Shown: one piece after another, positions 48,730 through 60,235 of the stretch
Numbering within the stretch: the first letter of the stretch is position 1
Layout of the letters: every line of letters begins with the position of its first letter
Assembly: GCF_029867415.1 (NCBI RefSeq)
Contig: NC_081185.1
Span: 107,705,066-107,769,065, forward strand
Direction of reading: 5' to 3'
DNA length: 64,000 nt
DNA from: Vicia villosa
Taxonomy: Eukaryota; Streptophyta; Magnoliopsida; Fabales; Fabaceae
Program-made: the position numbers and the translations under genes
The notes under the pieces: model-generated
Told to the model about the DNA's origin: nothing
What the model saw: only the letters and a program-made list of their open reading frames with translations
Databases searched by the model: none

Positions 48730-50569
48730 ATGTGTCTATTGATATACAGAGTGAACTTCAACGCTGGAGACACTCCTGACATCATACTACACTTCCTTGA
48801 TTTGTGCAAGAGGGATGGTACACCAATTGACCCAGCATGGTTTCAAGGCAGAAACAACCCTCTACCAGTAGTTTACAAAAAGAAGAAATCCAAGAAGAGG
48901 AAAGTTGTTGAAGAAGGCACTTCTACGAGAGCTCCCAAGGTTCAGAAGACAAAGAAGAAAAAGTCTTCAGGTAATCCTTCTACCTCTATCTCTGTTGTCA
49001 ATTCTGAAAATATAGAAACATCTGAACAACCCCAAACATCAGAACATCAAACAGCTCAAACATCTGAATTGCTTGTATCTCAACAATTGAATCCCCTGTA
49101 CATCAAACTTCTGACCCTCTATCATCTCCAACAAGTGAACTACCACCACCCCAAACAACTCCACCATCTCTATCTTAAACATCCGCACCACCCTTACTTC
49201 ATTCATCTGAACCTATTTCACAACAAACTTCTGGCCAACAAAATCTCGATGCTTCAAACTCTGAAATTGACCCCACAGTTCCTCCAGTAATTCAAGAACA
49301 AAACCAAAACATGCACAAATGTTGTCTGATATAGATAATTTTGAACTTCCACCAGAACAAACTGAACCCTCTAAATCACTAGAAGCCATAACAATCACTC
49401 AGCCTGAAAACCAACAAGAAACTGTGATACCAGCTCCCCAACATACTAATCTAAACACTTCAAAAATCCCACCTGAAACAGAACTTCCAATCCCCACATA
49501 AAGAGAATTTTCACCTACATCACTAACAGAACCTCCACCATTCTCACAAGCAGAACCTCAAATCCTCATTAAAAATAAGCCTCAACCTCAACCACAAATC
49601 TCAACCCAAACTTCACAACCTTATGAGTGGTTCATAGGCTCATGGGACATTCCTGGCTACACATGCCCATTAGCTACAATCATTCCTGAGACTCCAACTC
49701 ACAACATCCTTACAATACTTGAGTCATCAGAACAACCTCCCACTCCCTCTCCAAAACACATCTCAATCCCATCCTCACCAGAAGTTTATATCATCTCACC
49801 CTCACCTTCGCCACATGACTCACCAATGTCCACCTCTGAACCTCAACCAATCCAACATTCTGACAAAAATATATCTGATGATCCCACACCAACTCCAAAT
49901 GCTATCCCATCAGATGTTCAAATATTATTTTAGAATTTTGAAATAGAGATGCAGGATTGGATTCAAAAGCTGCATGTTGATTATGCAAACAGTGCAAGTC
50001 CCATTGCTTCAGGAGCTCTTTGGGATGCATTCAGACATGGATTCAACTCTGAATCTCTCAAACTCAAAGAAGTGTGCCGTACTCATGCTAATGAGAAATT
50101 TTCTAAGTGTCTGCATCTAGTCTTAACTATAGTAAAGGATATCTTGGCTTTAAGGCCATCTTTGCAGATTAGTGATTCTCCTTGGTACTCACCTTCTGAC
50201 CCTATGGATATCAGCAATACTGAAGATTCTTGTTCTCTTGTTTTATTGAAACCCCTTCCTGCCTATGTGCCCAAGGCTGCTCCTCCTAGAAAAATACCTA
50301 CCTTGATGGTAGATGTTGACTCCTTGGTGTCCAAGTTCATAACTGCTCCTCTAATGATTGGAGCTTCTGACGTCACCTCAACTTCGGCTTCAAATTCTCT
50401 AGGGCTTGAAACGCTAAATAAACTAAAGAAGGAGAATGCAAGTGTTAAAGAACGACTGGACAAACAGGATGGGACGAACATGGAAATCAAGTCCTGGATG
50501 GCTAAGCAAGAAGGAGCCACGAGTGAGATCAAAAACCTTCTAATGTCACTTGTCCCTCGACAACCCTAG
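48730..50569 (+). pseudogene. Env-like ORF of a SIRE-type element, frameshifted
   Basis: Plus-strand remains in several frames. The N-terminal part is truncated; a readable start is RVNFNAGDTPDIILHFLDLC (48748), then a Lys-rich segment (KKKKSKKRK, KKKKSSG) resembling a nuclear-localisation cluster, a long Pro/Thr/Ser/Gln-rich part broken by frame changes and stops (49100-49930), and a clean 206-aa C-terminal piece (49949-50569) starting MQDWIQKLHVDYAN and ending in a coiled-coil-like tail (ETLNKLKKENASVKERLDKQ). Overall order matches the env-like ORF at 9498-10697: basic N-terminus, Ser/Pro linker, core with LWDAFRHGF against LWNTFRQDF, and C-terminal coil. No membrane span is evident. Confidence 0.75.
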
Positions 50570-51282
50570 TTTTCTTCCGTGTTTCGTCCGTATGACATTT
50601 TCTTGTGTGTTTTTTTGTCTTCATTTATGTTACTGTTGAATTCTTTTTGTTTGTGTTGCACTTATCTCATCTATGAATATCGTCTTGCTTTATTTACAAG
50701 TATTGTTTTTTATTACGCTTTTTGATTATGACAAAAAGGGGGAGAAATAGTAGTGAAATTTTGACTTGATATGGTTTAACAATTAAAAATAAAACCTCAA
50801 AACAGTTACTGACAAATGTACAAAGAATTGTTGTACCGTTCCTTTCTTTTTCTGAAAGCTGCAGGAAAATCATATTAAAATAATGTTTTGAAAAAGAATC
50901 ATATAGATCTTCTAAAGAAGTGCTCTGAAAAGAAATACAAGCAAATCTTCGGAAGAGATACGCTGAAGAGAAAAATATACTCAGGGAAGTTATCTTCTAA
51001 ATTTTCTTATAAGTATTTATTTTAGGGGGAGACTATACATCTCAGGGGAGATTGTCTTCTTATATACAAAATTTCTGATAAGAACTTAAATGTTTTGTCA
51101 TCATCAAAAAGGGGGAGATTGTTAGAACACGGTTTGGTTCTAATCATATCTTAGTGTTTTGATGATAACAAGTAAATAAATTTTGTATAAGTAAATATGA
51201 TACTCTAATTATATATCTCTCATTTTAGAAGATGCTCTAATACAAGTGCCATCAGAACATGAACAAACGCTGAAAAGAAAAG

Positions 51283-51470
51283 CCGCTGAAGCTCTAATGA
51301 AGTAACTTCTAAATGCACCAACCGCTGTAGACAAACTCTATTAGAAGTTATATATACAAGTCAGAATTTATATATACAAACTCTATTAGAACCTGTTCTG
51401 AGTTGTATATATAACTTCTAATAGAGTTTGTCTATAGCGGTTGGTGCATTAAGAAGTTACTTCATTAGAG
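51283..51470. repeat. Palindrome within the right LTR arm
   Basis: GCACCAACCGCTGTAGACAA (51317) is mirrored by TTGTCTATAGCGGTTGGTGC (51429). Arms of roughly 85-90 bp around a short centre (51375-51390) could fold into a long hairpin. Confidence 0.85.
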
Positions 51471-51480
51471 CTTCATTAGA

Positions 51481-52879
51481 GTATCATATTTACTTATGTT
51501 CAAATAGATTTTCATAAAAATTATTTTTGAAATACCACTTTTTGAAAAAAATGCGATTTTGACTATGTTTTAGTCTTCAATAATGTTTGTTTATGTTATA
51601 GGATGTCAAAAGTAATGTTTCAATTTAGAAAAAACGAATATAAAAAAACTTGTAATATTTTGAAAAATTATTTAGTAAAATCTATTTTCAAAAATACAAA
51701 GAAAAAAATCCATTTTTTAAAGCTGAAACACACTAGCCCTTAACCATTAGATTGAAAATAATTATGAGTCAAGATGTGAAGTAAGTTATAATAACTTACT
51801 CATGGAGTAAGAATATCCCTCCTCATATCTAGTGACTCCCGCTCAATTATGTGGAATCAATTGTTTCTCTCATTTAGGGTCTGTTTGGTTCGAGGTAGAG
51901 CGAGGAGAGGGGAGGAGAGAGGAGGAAATACTTATAATGAAATGTGTTTGGTTCAATTTTTAGGAGAAGAGAGGAGATGAGGGGTGGGGAGGGGAGCAAA
52001 ATCCCTCCAAATGACACTTTTTGCGTTTCCCAAATCGGGGGGATTCGGAGGGGTGGGGAGGGAATCCGAATTTTATTTTAATATATTTACTAAAATATCC
52101 TCAGTTTTATTTTATTATTTTAAAATTATTATTTTCTTTTATGTTAGTGCTTTTCTTTTTGCGATTTTTTCTCTATTGCTTCCATCAAGTTATTATAATT
52201 ATTATTCACCTTCAAATTATTTTTTATTTTTTTATTTTAATAAAAATTATAATTACTGTAATTTTTTGTTTTTCTATAATTTATTTTATGTATTCAAAAG
52301 TTGTTATCAACGCATAATTTATTTTGTGTCGAGAGTTATAATACAAATCAAGTGTACTCATTTTTTTTAATGTTATGTTGTAAGTTATGACTTTTTAATC
52401 ACTCAATTATACAAATATTATTTCCAAAAAAAATATTTATGAATTTTCATCTTAATATCATCTCACTTATATAAAATTACAAAATTACAAGGATAAAATT
52501 ATAAATTATTATTAAAATTACAATAATTAATCACCATGTTATAAATTATTTTATAATTTAACTTTTTTAATTGTAACATGGCTGTACAGATTTTTTTTTT
52601 GTGATTATTTTAAACTTATATATTTATTAAAATAAATGAAATAAAACTGCATAACAAAAATTTAGCCTATCAAAGTAGGAACCATGGACCCTTGGCATAG
52701 ACCATGTTATATATATTTGTTAAAAAATAACTTCAAAAAGAAAAAAAATAAATTAAAAAATATTTAAATGTATTTAAATATTAATTAATATGTTTAATGT
52801 ATTAGTAAATATAATGTATTAAATAAACTTAACAAATTTATATAGTTAATTGTATTTTTTATTGCATTAAATACATTTA
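51481..52879. other. Intergenic DNA, no gene seen
   Basis: Very AT-rich. 51885-52070 is a G-rich block (GTCTGTTTGGTTCGAGG, then GAGGGGAGGAGAG repeats) that looks like one end of a common plant MITE; no matching inverse end was found. Confidence 0.45.
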
Positions 52880-53223
52880 ATATTCCAAATATCTCTCTTT
52901 ACTTGGCCATTGAAAATATATCACCTAATTAAGTTCTAGATAGTTAGTTATTCAACGAGAGCCCATACGTCCTTCATTCAAACTTTGTCTGCGTGAACTT
53001 ATATAATAAACAATTTAGTCGCTCTTTGTTGAAAGTCTTCGAAGCTGAAAAGTCATATTCAATTGACAGGTTTTCTTGTTTTCTTTATAATATCCAAACT
53101 TATCTCTTTGAAAAGTAAGCCAACTACATTAATGGATGTGTGCATATATATATTCGTATGTGACCATCAACATTCATACAGAACTAGCAAAAACATTCAT
53201 ACAGAACTAGCAAAAGTGTGATA
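52880..53223 (+). promoter_or_regulatory. Upstream region of reductase gene 2
   Basis: Shared block AAATATCTCTCTTTACTTGG and CACCTAATTAAGTTCTAGA (52885-52945). Likely TATA box CATATATATATT (53143-53154), about 75 bp before the ATG. The same 23-bp leader repeat as gene 1 lies at 53169-53215. Between 52950 and 53140 the two promoters differ strongly. Confidence 0.55.
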
Positions 53224-54393
53224 ATGGCAGAAGGAAAAGGAAGAGTTTGCGTAACAGGAGGAACAGGTTTTATTGGTTCATGGATTATCAAGAAACTCCT
53301 TGAAGATGGTTACAGCGTTAATACAACTGTTAGAGCTGATCCGGGTAAGATATTAATTTGTACTATGTTTTTAAATATTAATTTGTACTATGTTTCTAAT
53401 AATTACTATGTTTTTAATATTAATTTCTTTAAATTGCAGAGAAAAAGAGAGATCTTAGCTTTCTCACAAATCTTCCCGGTGCATCTGAAAAACTAAAATT
53501 TTTCAATGCCGATCTTGACGATCCAGAAAGTTTCAATGAAGCAATTGAAGGGTGTGTTGGAATATTTCACACCGCTGCTTCGGTTGATTTTGAAGAGAAA
53601 GAACCAGAAGAAGTAGTGACAAAAAGAAGCATTGCGGGAGCTTTAGGAATTCTAAAAGCATGCAAAAACTCTAAGACAGTGAAGAGGGTTGTTTACACTT
53701 CAAGTGCTTCTGCAGTTTATTGTCAAGACAAAGAAAAAGAAAAGGACGTAATGGACGAAAGTTATTGGAGTGATATAGACATTCTTAGAAATCATAAACC
53801 ATTTGGTTGGGCTTATTCAGTTTCTAAGACACAAGCGGAGAAAGCTGTTCTTGAATATGGAGAACAAAATGGGTTGGATATTGTGACTATAATACCAACC
53901 ATTGTTGTTGGACCCTTCATTTGTCCTAAGCTTCCTACCTCTGTTTATGGTGTACTACCTTACTTATTCGGTAATACTGACAACAGTCCAATATCTCGTT
54001 TTCATATGGTGCATGTTGATGATGTTGCACGAGCACATATATTCTTACTGGAACATCCTAATCCAAAAGGGAGATACAATTGTTCACCATTCCTTGCAAC
54101 TGTTGAGGAAGTAGTTGACATCGTTTCTTCAAAACATCCTGAATTTCAAATTCCAAAGTCCAAGTGAGTTTTTTTTCTATATTCAAAATTAAAGTGATCT
54201 TTCTTTAATTGTTACTAATATTATCATTCTATTTATTTTCTTTTTCTATAGATTGCTCGAGGGACCTAAAGGTCTGGAGCTTCCACATTTAACATCAAAG
54301 AAACTCATTGATGCTGGATTTGAGTTCAAGCATACTATTGAGGAAACGTTTGAGGATGCGATTCAAAGTTGCAAGGAAAAGGGGTTTTTTTGA
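53224..54393 (+). CDS. Vestitone-reductase-like NADPH-dependent reductase, gene 2 (328 aa, 3 exons)
   Basis: Near-identical paralogue of gene 1 (22473-23638), with the same exon lengths (121, 724 and 142 bp): 53224-53344, 53440-54163, 54252-54393 (TGA). Differences from gene 1: V17I, D51N, Y159H, S207T, I230M, E277Q, T301I, Q324E. G12/G15/G18 of the NADPH-binding loop, S129, Y166 and K170 are kept. T301I, I230M and Q324E restore residues (KKLxDAGF with a non-Thr, [14 protein letters not shown]) that I recall in alfalfa vestitone reductase, so gene 2 may be the less diverged copy. Intron 1 is a little longer than in gene 1 through a local duplication of TTAATTTGTACTATGTTT. Expected role as for gene 1; cytosolic, no signal peptide. 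Confidence 0.93.
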
Positions 54394-54950
54394 ACATCGT
54401 ATTAACAATATGTTTGATCATAATTAATAAATAAGATGTCATTAGACATGGCTTAATATTTGTATTATTTTGTATATGAGCTCTACTAAGGTCTTCCGAT
54501 GGACGATGCTTTATAGATTGAGTGTTTTCTCTAGAATTTTCTCTCAATTTCGGGATTTCCAAGACTGCTATGGTTGAGTGTTTACTTTCCTTTGTCCCTT
54601 TTGTTGTACTTGGGCTTTTGCCTATCTATTTTTATTATTGTTGTTGTTTTTTACTTTTGGTGCTTCTTGTGTAAGTTTGACTTTCTGTCTTATGTTGTAA
54701 GGTTAAACTTTCTATCTTATGATAATTACTTTTCAATTAAAATATTAATGGTATTTGAACACATAAGTTTATAAATTTTAAAATTCAAATATGTGATAAT
54801 ACCACAGTGCTATTAAGTCGATGAAACGTCAAAATCTACGATAGAGCAATTCAATTTTGATTTTGACCCCGAAAAGTCAAAATATTACATTGTACCATTG
54901 GGTTAGAGACTTTTTGTTCACATTAAGCATAAAGAAGATAGGTTTTTTAA
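54394..54950. other. 3' flank of gene 2 with a ~270-bp insertion
   Basis: Homologous to the 3' flank of gene 1 up to TATTATTTTG (54470), then about 270 bp absent from gene 1 (to about 54748; T-rich, CTTTTGTTGTACTTGGGC, perhaps a LINE 3' fragment), then homologous again (GTATTTGAACACATA..., TCAAAATATTACAT) to 54950. Confidence 0.6.
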
Positions 54951-55284
54951 GGTAAAATCATATCAGGGGTCTTTTAAGTTATTTTTTTGTAACAGGTTGG
55001 TCGTTTAAGTTTTTTTTTGTAATAACTTAGTCCTTTAAGTTATCAAACGTGTGCACCGTTACCCTTTTTTAACACAATGAAGGTGCTAATTATGGATGCA
55101 ATTATTTTGAGTGGTATGAAAATGATGAAGTGCAACCAGAAATAAAACAGTCACAAATTTCTAAATATTCAAAATGTGAGAAAAATATATAGAAATCAAC
55201 AAAAAAGACCAAATTGTTAAAAAAACTTAAAGGACCAACCTGTTACAAAAAAATTATTTAGTGGACCTTTGGTGTAAATTTTCC
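54951..55284. mobile_element. Mutator-like MITE, 334 bp
   Basis: Ends GGTAAAATC and (inverse) GGAAAATTT, with the inner TIR TTTTTTTGTAACAGGTTGGTC near 54985 mirrored at 55230-55255. Flanks TTTTTTAA / TTTTTCAA agree at 7 of 8 bases as a decayed duplication. The homologous flank of gene 1 (24500) lacks it and so shows an empty site. Confidence 0.7.
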
Positions 55285-56680
55285 TTTTTCAACTGGACAT
55301 ATTCATTCTTTAATTTATGTTAACTATATCATGTGGGTCCTCAAGGGTAAACAACAAAAACACTACATCATAAGAACATAATCATGCATTCTCAAATCGC
55401 TATTGACTCGTGTAGATAATATAGTTCTCAAGTCAAACAATGAAATCATATGAATTGAAAGCACACCTACAAAAATATCACTTCAAAGCTAGGGCAATGT
55501 TATTTTCTTCCATAGCCTTCACATTAGTAGACAAACCTATAAACACAACGTCATTCATGTATTTCCAAATTGACCAAACAACTCAATTCCATATCATGGA
55601 GAGGTCACACTTAATCATACGCTCATTCCAACAAAATAAACACTTGAAAAAGATATATAAGTTCCCTAGGAATAACTAAACACCACCCTAACCAACTAAA
55701 AATCACATTACAGAAGAATTATCCACCTTACATGTCACCAATAAAATGCTAGGATTAGAGCGACCCCCTACACAAAGGATAAGACTCTCTGTTTAAGAAT
55801 GCTCTCTCTAGTAGGGATCTTACCTTGAAGGAGTTTCCAGAAGAACATAACCACTTTACAAGGAGTCCAATTTACCCAAATGAGATAAAGAACAAGTCCA
55901 CATGATTGAGTGAGGGATCACTAGAAAGATTTAGCTTTAGGAGGGTTAAATAAGTCGAGGCTATCAAAAAATTACATCCTTAGCATGACAATACCACCAA
56001 CTATCTCTATCTAAGGATATGATCAAATTTGGAATAGCTAAAAGAGGATGGTAGTTGTCTCCTACTCATAAACAAAAAGCATTTTCCTCCATATCAAATC
56101 TTAAACCAAAGCCTCATTTTCCCACAAACTAACCTCACCCATAACTCGAACTTGTTTATTAGAGATAACAATGATAACGAGCCAAGGAAACCTGGCTCTA
56201 AGAGGAGAGAGCCCAACCCAAGGATCTTTCGAAAAACAGGTGAGAAGATCATTCCTATTTTTTACAAATACTGGCTACAAACCAATCAACAAAGTCCTCA
56301 ACTTTATAACCAAGAAGGGACACACCTTTCCACCAGGTAGACGTAGAACAAAAGTCATCAAACATATGACATTTTGTAAGTGTACAACTAAATTGAAGTA
56401 ATACAAATTATCGTTCTCAGAGACCCATTCTATTACCAATTTCCAATACTACTATGTTTATCTAAGATGATTAATAATTTTGATTCCTGAATTTTGTTTA
56501 ATTAAAATTAAAAATTAAAGGGCCAAGCCTAGGATCATGCATCCCATCAGACAAACAGAGTAAAATTCAATCTTTTAGTTTCCTCTATTTTAAACATATT
56601 TGTTTTTCAAATAAATAATAGAAGATTTTATATTGTATCTTCTTTCGAAGCAGACAATCCTACCTAAGTCTTGAAGCCTC
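55285..56680. other. Intergenic DNA, no gene seen
   Basis: Short open frames without domains. Stretches such as GAGTTTCCAGAAGAACATAA (55830) and CTTTCCACCAGGTAGACG (56325) look like decayed coding DNA of a retroelement (LINE-like wording), but no motif is certain. Confidence 0.35.
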
Positions 56681-56685
56681 CTATT

Positions 56686-59221
56686 TGAAGGTGGAGAAAA
56701 ACACAAGAAAGGGGGATTGAATTGTGTTCTTTATCAATTAAAATTCCCTTTCTTTTCCTTTAACGTCTTTTCTTTCTTTCGTTTAATCATCTATTGGATT
56801 ATGCTTTTGATGTTGCGGAAGCATGAAGATGTAGAACTACATAACCAATAAAATGTTCATTTTAACTTCTAAAGGATATCAAAACTTCTGACTTGCTCAA
56901 TACAGTTTTGAGAAGATTTTGCTTGAATGTTCTAAGTTAAAACGAATAGTGCAGAAAGTAAAAGACACATTCATTTTTATCCTGGTTCACCTTTTGAATA
57001 AGGCTACCTCCACTTCACCTTCTTCAGGTGATTTGCCTCTCAAGAGAGGTCTTAATCCACTATAACCAGATCATGATTACAACTGCACGAACCTCCGTCG
57101 TGACTAACAATCCTGCATAGCCAACTGTTGTGACTAATCCTGCACAAGCTACCCACGAGTGACTAACCCCTAGATGACTAAATCGTTCAGTGATCCCTTC
57201 TAGATATAACGTTCATCAATCTAGTAACCTGCACAACAACGTATTGTGACTAACTCCCTGCACAGCTACCTGTTGTGACTGACTGCAATGGACTGTTCAC
57301 TGATCTCCACGAGATATAATATCCATTGACTCCTGGACTTCTAACCTTCACTTGGTCTCCAAGAGATTTCCATAATGACCGCAGGCGATTGTCTTCTCAA
57401 GCTTCTAACCTAAACTGGTCGCTCAAGGCATCTTCTGGAGATTACATGAGTGCTTCTTATTCAAGCAGATTTCTCCTATTCTTAAGTACATCTGTTTATG
57501 ACACAGTGACTAGAAGTCACTTCTGGTGTCTAAACATCCTATCAGAAGTTTCTAAGATATAACACACTACGAGCAACAACTCTATGTGTTTTACATTTAA
57601 ATACAAGAAACATAATGTCTTGTAGTCTTCTTGTCTTCAACTTCTGGGTGAGATCTTCTTTTGAAAGCAGATAAAGAGCAGCAGCTCTTATGTTGAATGC
57701 TTCTGATTTGATCTTCTTCTTCAAATCTTCTTAAGATGATTTAGAGCAACAGCTCTATTATTGATTGCTTCTGATTTAATTCTGATCTTCTTTCCTTGAA
57801 TATGGAGGTTGAATTTTTTCTTGGAGAAATCACTCCTTGTAAGACCATCTCCATTAATTCTGATTAAGCATATGTTGTGCAACTTCTCTTGCATTTGATT
57901 TTTTCTTCAGAAATATCTTTATCTTCTTTTCTTAAAATCATATACGAAGTAATAGCTCTTGGCTCTTTTAGATTTGTCTTCATCATCAACTTTTGATGCA
58001 TCTTTCATGAGTGTATTGCTTAGTTCTCATGTGGAGTGTACTGCTTATTTAGCAGGATCTATTCAATCTTCAAATGAACTTCTCTTCTAATAGGATGATG
58101 TTTTTGACACTTTGTTTCATCATACGCTTCATGTATGTTGCCTCTTCTATAACTTCTGATGCATTACCATTTCTTCTTTTGTGCATCCATGCTCAGTTTC
58201 TCACTACAGATTTTCTTTTAGTATATTTCTTGTTCTTCACTCTGTAGATGTATCTTGGATACATACTCTGATGCTTATTCTAGATGCATACTTAGATGCA
58301 TACAAGAACGCATACATTCATGTTTTGAAGCTTGGTCTATTTATAGAGCTTGGTATGTTACCGTTGGAGTTTAGCTGTTGAGATTTGAATATTGCTTTGA
58401 AGGCCTTCGTCTCGATTTGCTCATAAATGACAAATGTTGCTCTTGGCTGAACCTTATCTTCAACATGATGATTATAATGGATGGCGTGTTTCTTTGTTTA
58501 AGCTTGTCTTTCCAATGCGCTGCATGTGGCTTGCTTCTTCAATCAACCTTGGGAGTTGTTCCACTTAATATTGCAACCGTTTTGCTGATGATGAATTTTC
58601 TAACGGCTCTCCCTTTGATTATAAACTCTTTTGTATTTTATTCAATTTGTATGCTGAGCTGTAGATTCTTCATTTCTTTGTACGTGACTTCTACTGATGT
58701 TCGTATTTTATATGTCACCGTATCGTAGCTTCAGAACTTCTGATCTTTCTACTTGCGTGATCTTCTGATGTTTGCAAAGCTTCTTTTAATGATCTTTCTT
58801 GTTCATTTCCTTGCAGGTTCTGATGTACTTTCTGATTATGTGCTTTTTGTATGTAAATGTTGGTATTTCTTTGAAGATTATCTTGTTGAATTCTAGCTTC
58901 TTGTGATACTATTGTTGTTGCATATTCTTCTGAATGGTCTTGTTCCTCATTGTTGCTTCTTTACTTCTGATTTGCTGATCTTGACTGGTTTGACGTATTC
59001 TTAGTCAGAACATCTGATGAATGATGTTTAGCTTTGTCAATCTTCTGAATATTTTAGATGTAGTTGTTGTAATCTTTTTCTGATGAATCCTGTATAAGAT
59101 TTATACCATAATATCTGCACACTAAATGAAGCCATTAGTAATAAAATTGTTACTCACAAAATATATGCTTGTTATCATCAAAACCAGATTTTGAACATAG
59201 ATTTTCAATCTTGTTCTAACA
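56686..59221 (-). mobile_element. Solo SIRE-type LTR, 2536 bp, TSD CTATT
   Basis: Starts TGAAGGTGGAGAAAAACAC and ends CTTGTTCTAACA, the same termini as the other SIRE LTRs, with a perfect duplication CTATT (56681-56685 and 59222-59226). It shares TTTTATCCTGGTTCACC and CTTAATCCACTATAACC with the other LTRs but is about twice their length, swollen by CTTCTGAT-rich and TGTGACTAAC-type repeats. No interior remains. Open frames in it are not supported as genes. Confidence 0.85.
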
Positions 59222-59226
59222 CTATT

Positions 59227-59774
59227 TTCATGGTTTGCTTCAGCCACAATATCATTTTAAGTTTGTCTATTTGTAATTAGACTACACTTTCTCAAAAATA
59301 GCTAAGCTCCATAACCAAAGTGTACGAAAAGACCAAAATACCCCAATCCAAAATTTTCCCAATTCATAAAATTTTAAGTAAAATACCAAAATTTTCAAAA
59401 TCCAAGGGCGATGCCGAAAATTTGGAGGCAATACCGGAAATTTCAAAAAATAGTAAGAATTTTCGGTGATTTTGAGAAATTTACGGTAGAAAATTACAGA
59501 AATTTCAGAAATTTCGGGGATATCTTACCAAAATTTTCAAAATTTTCGGTTCTTTTGGAAGCATTTTGTACTGGAAATTTTGAAATTTCCGGTAGTTCAA
59601 TTGTTTTTGAAAAATCCCGAAAATTTCATAATAACCAGTAGTTCAATTATTTTTTAAAAATCCCGGAAATTTTAGAATTTCCGGTAGTTCATTTTTTAAC
59701 TAATTTTTTTTGCCTTTTTTATTTGTTTCAGTGAGGACCAGGGGTAAACGAAATATTGTTGCGGGTAGGATGAC
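59227..59774. repeat. GGAAATTTC/AAAATTTTC-rich block
   Basis: Between about 59330 and 59700 the words AATTTTC, GAAATTTC and CCGGAAATTT recur dozens of times in both orientations. Origin not recognised. Not coding. Confidence 0.6.
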
Positions 59775-60235
59775 AAGAACATGGGTTGGATATTGTCACT
59801 CTTATACCAACTTTTGTTTTTGGACCCTTTATTTGTCCTAAGCTTCCTACATCTGTTTATTGTTCACTATCTTTCTTATTTGGTAAGTAATGATAAAAAA
59901 AATTTATTAATGTTTTCTCTATCTTTATATTGAGAATGTAAAATAGATCAATGTTGTAAGTGACAAGAATCCATTTGAAATGTCTCATCTTCATATTGTG
60001 CATGTTGATGATGTTGCGCGAGCACATATATTTCTGTTTGAGCATCCAAATTTGAAAGGGAGATATAATTGTTCACCATTCACTGCACCTCTTCAAGAAG
60101 TGGTTCAAATTCTTTCTCCTAAGTATCTAGAATTTGATATACCAACATTAGAGTGAGTTCAAATCTTTTTCTCCATGAATTTTTTTTTAAGAATTATGTA
60201 TGTGGTATTCCTTTAATTTTAACTAATATTTAATT

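Noticed and set aside
51984..52370. 128-aa and 98-aa Phe/Tyr-rich frames
   Set aside because: Low-complexity AT-rich DNA next to a MITE-like block; no start context or domain.
58378..58728. 116-aa hydrophobic frame (possible membrane protein)
   Set aside because: Inside the solo SIRE LTR; no family features; hydrophobicity follows T-rich DNA.
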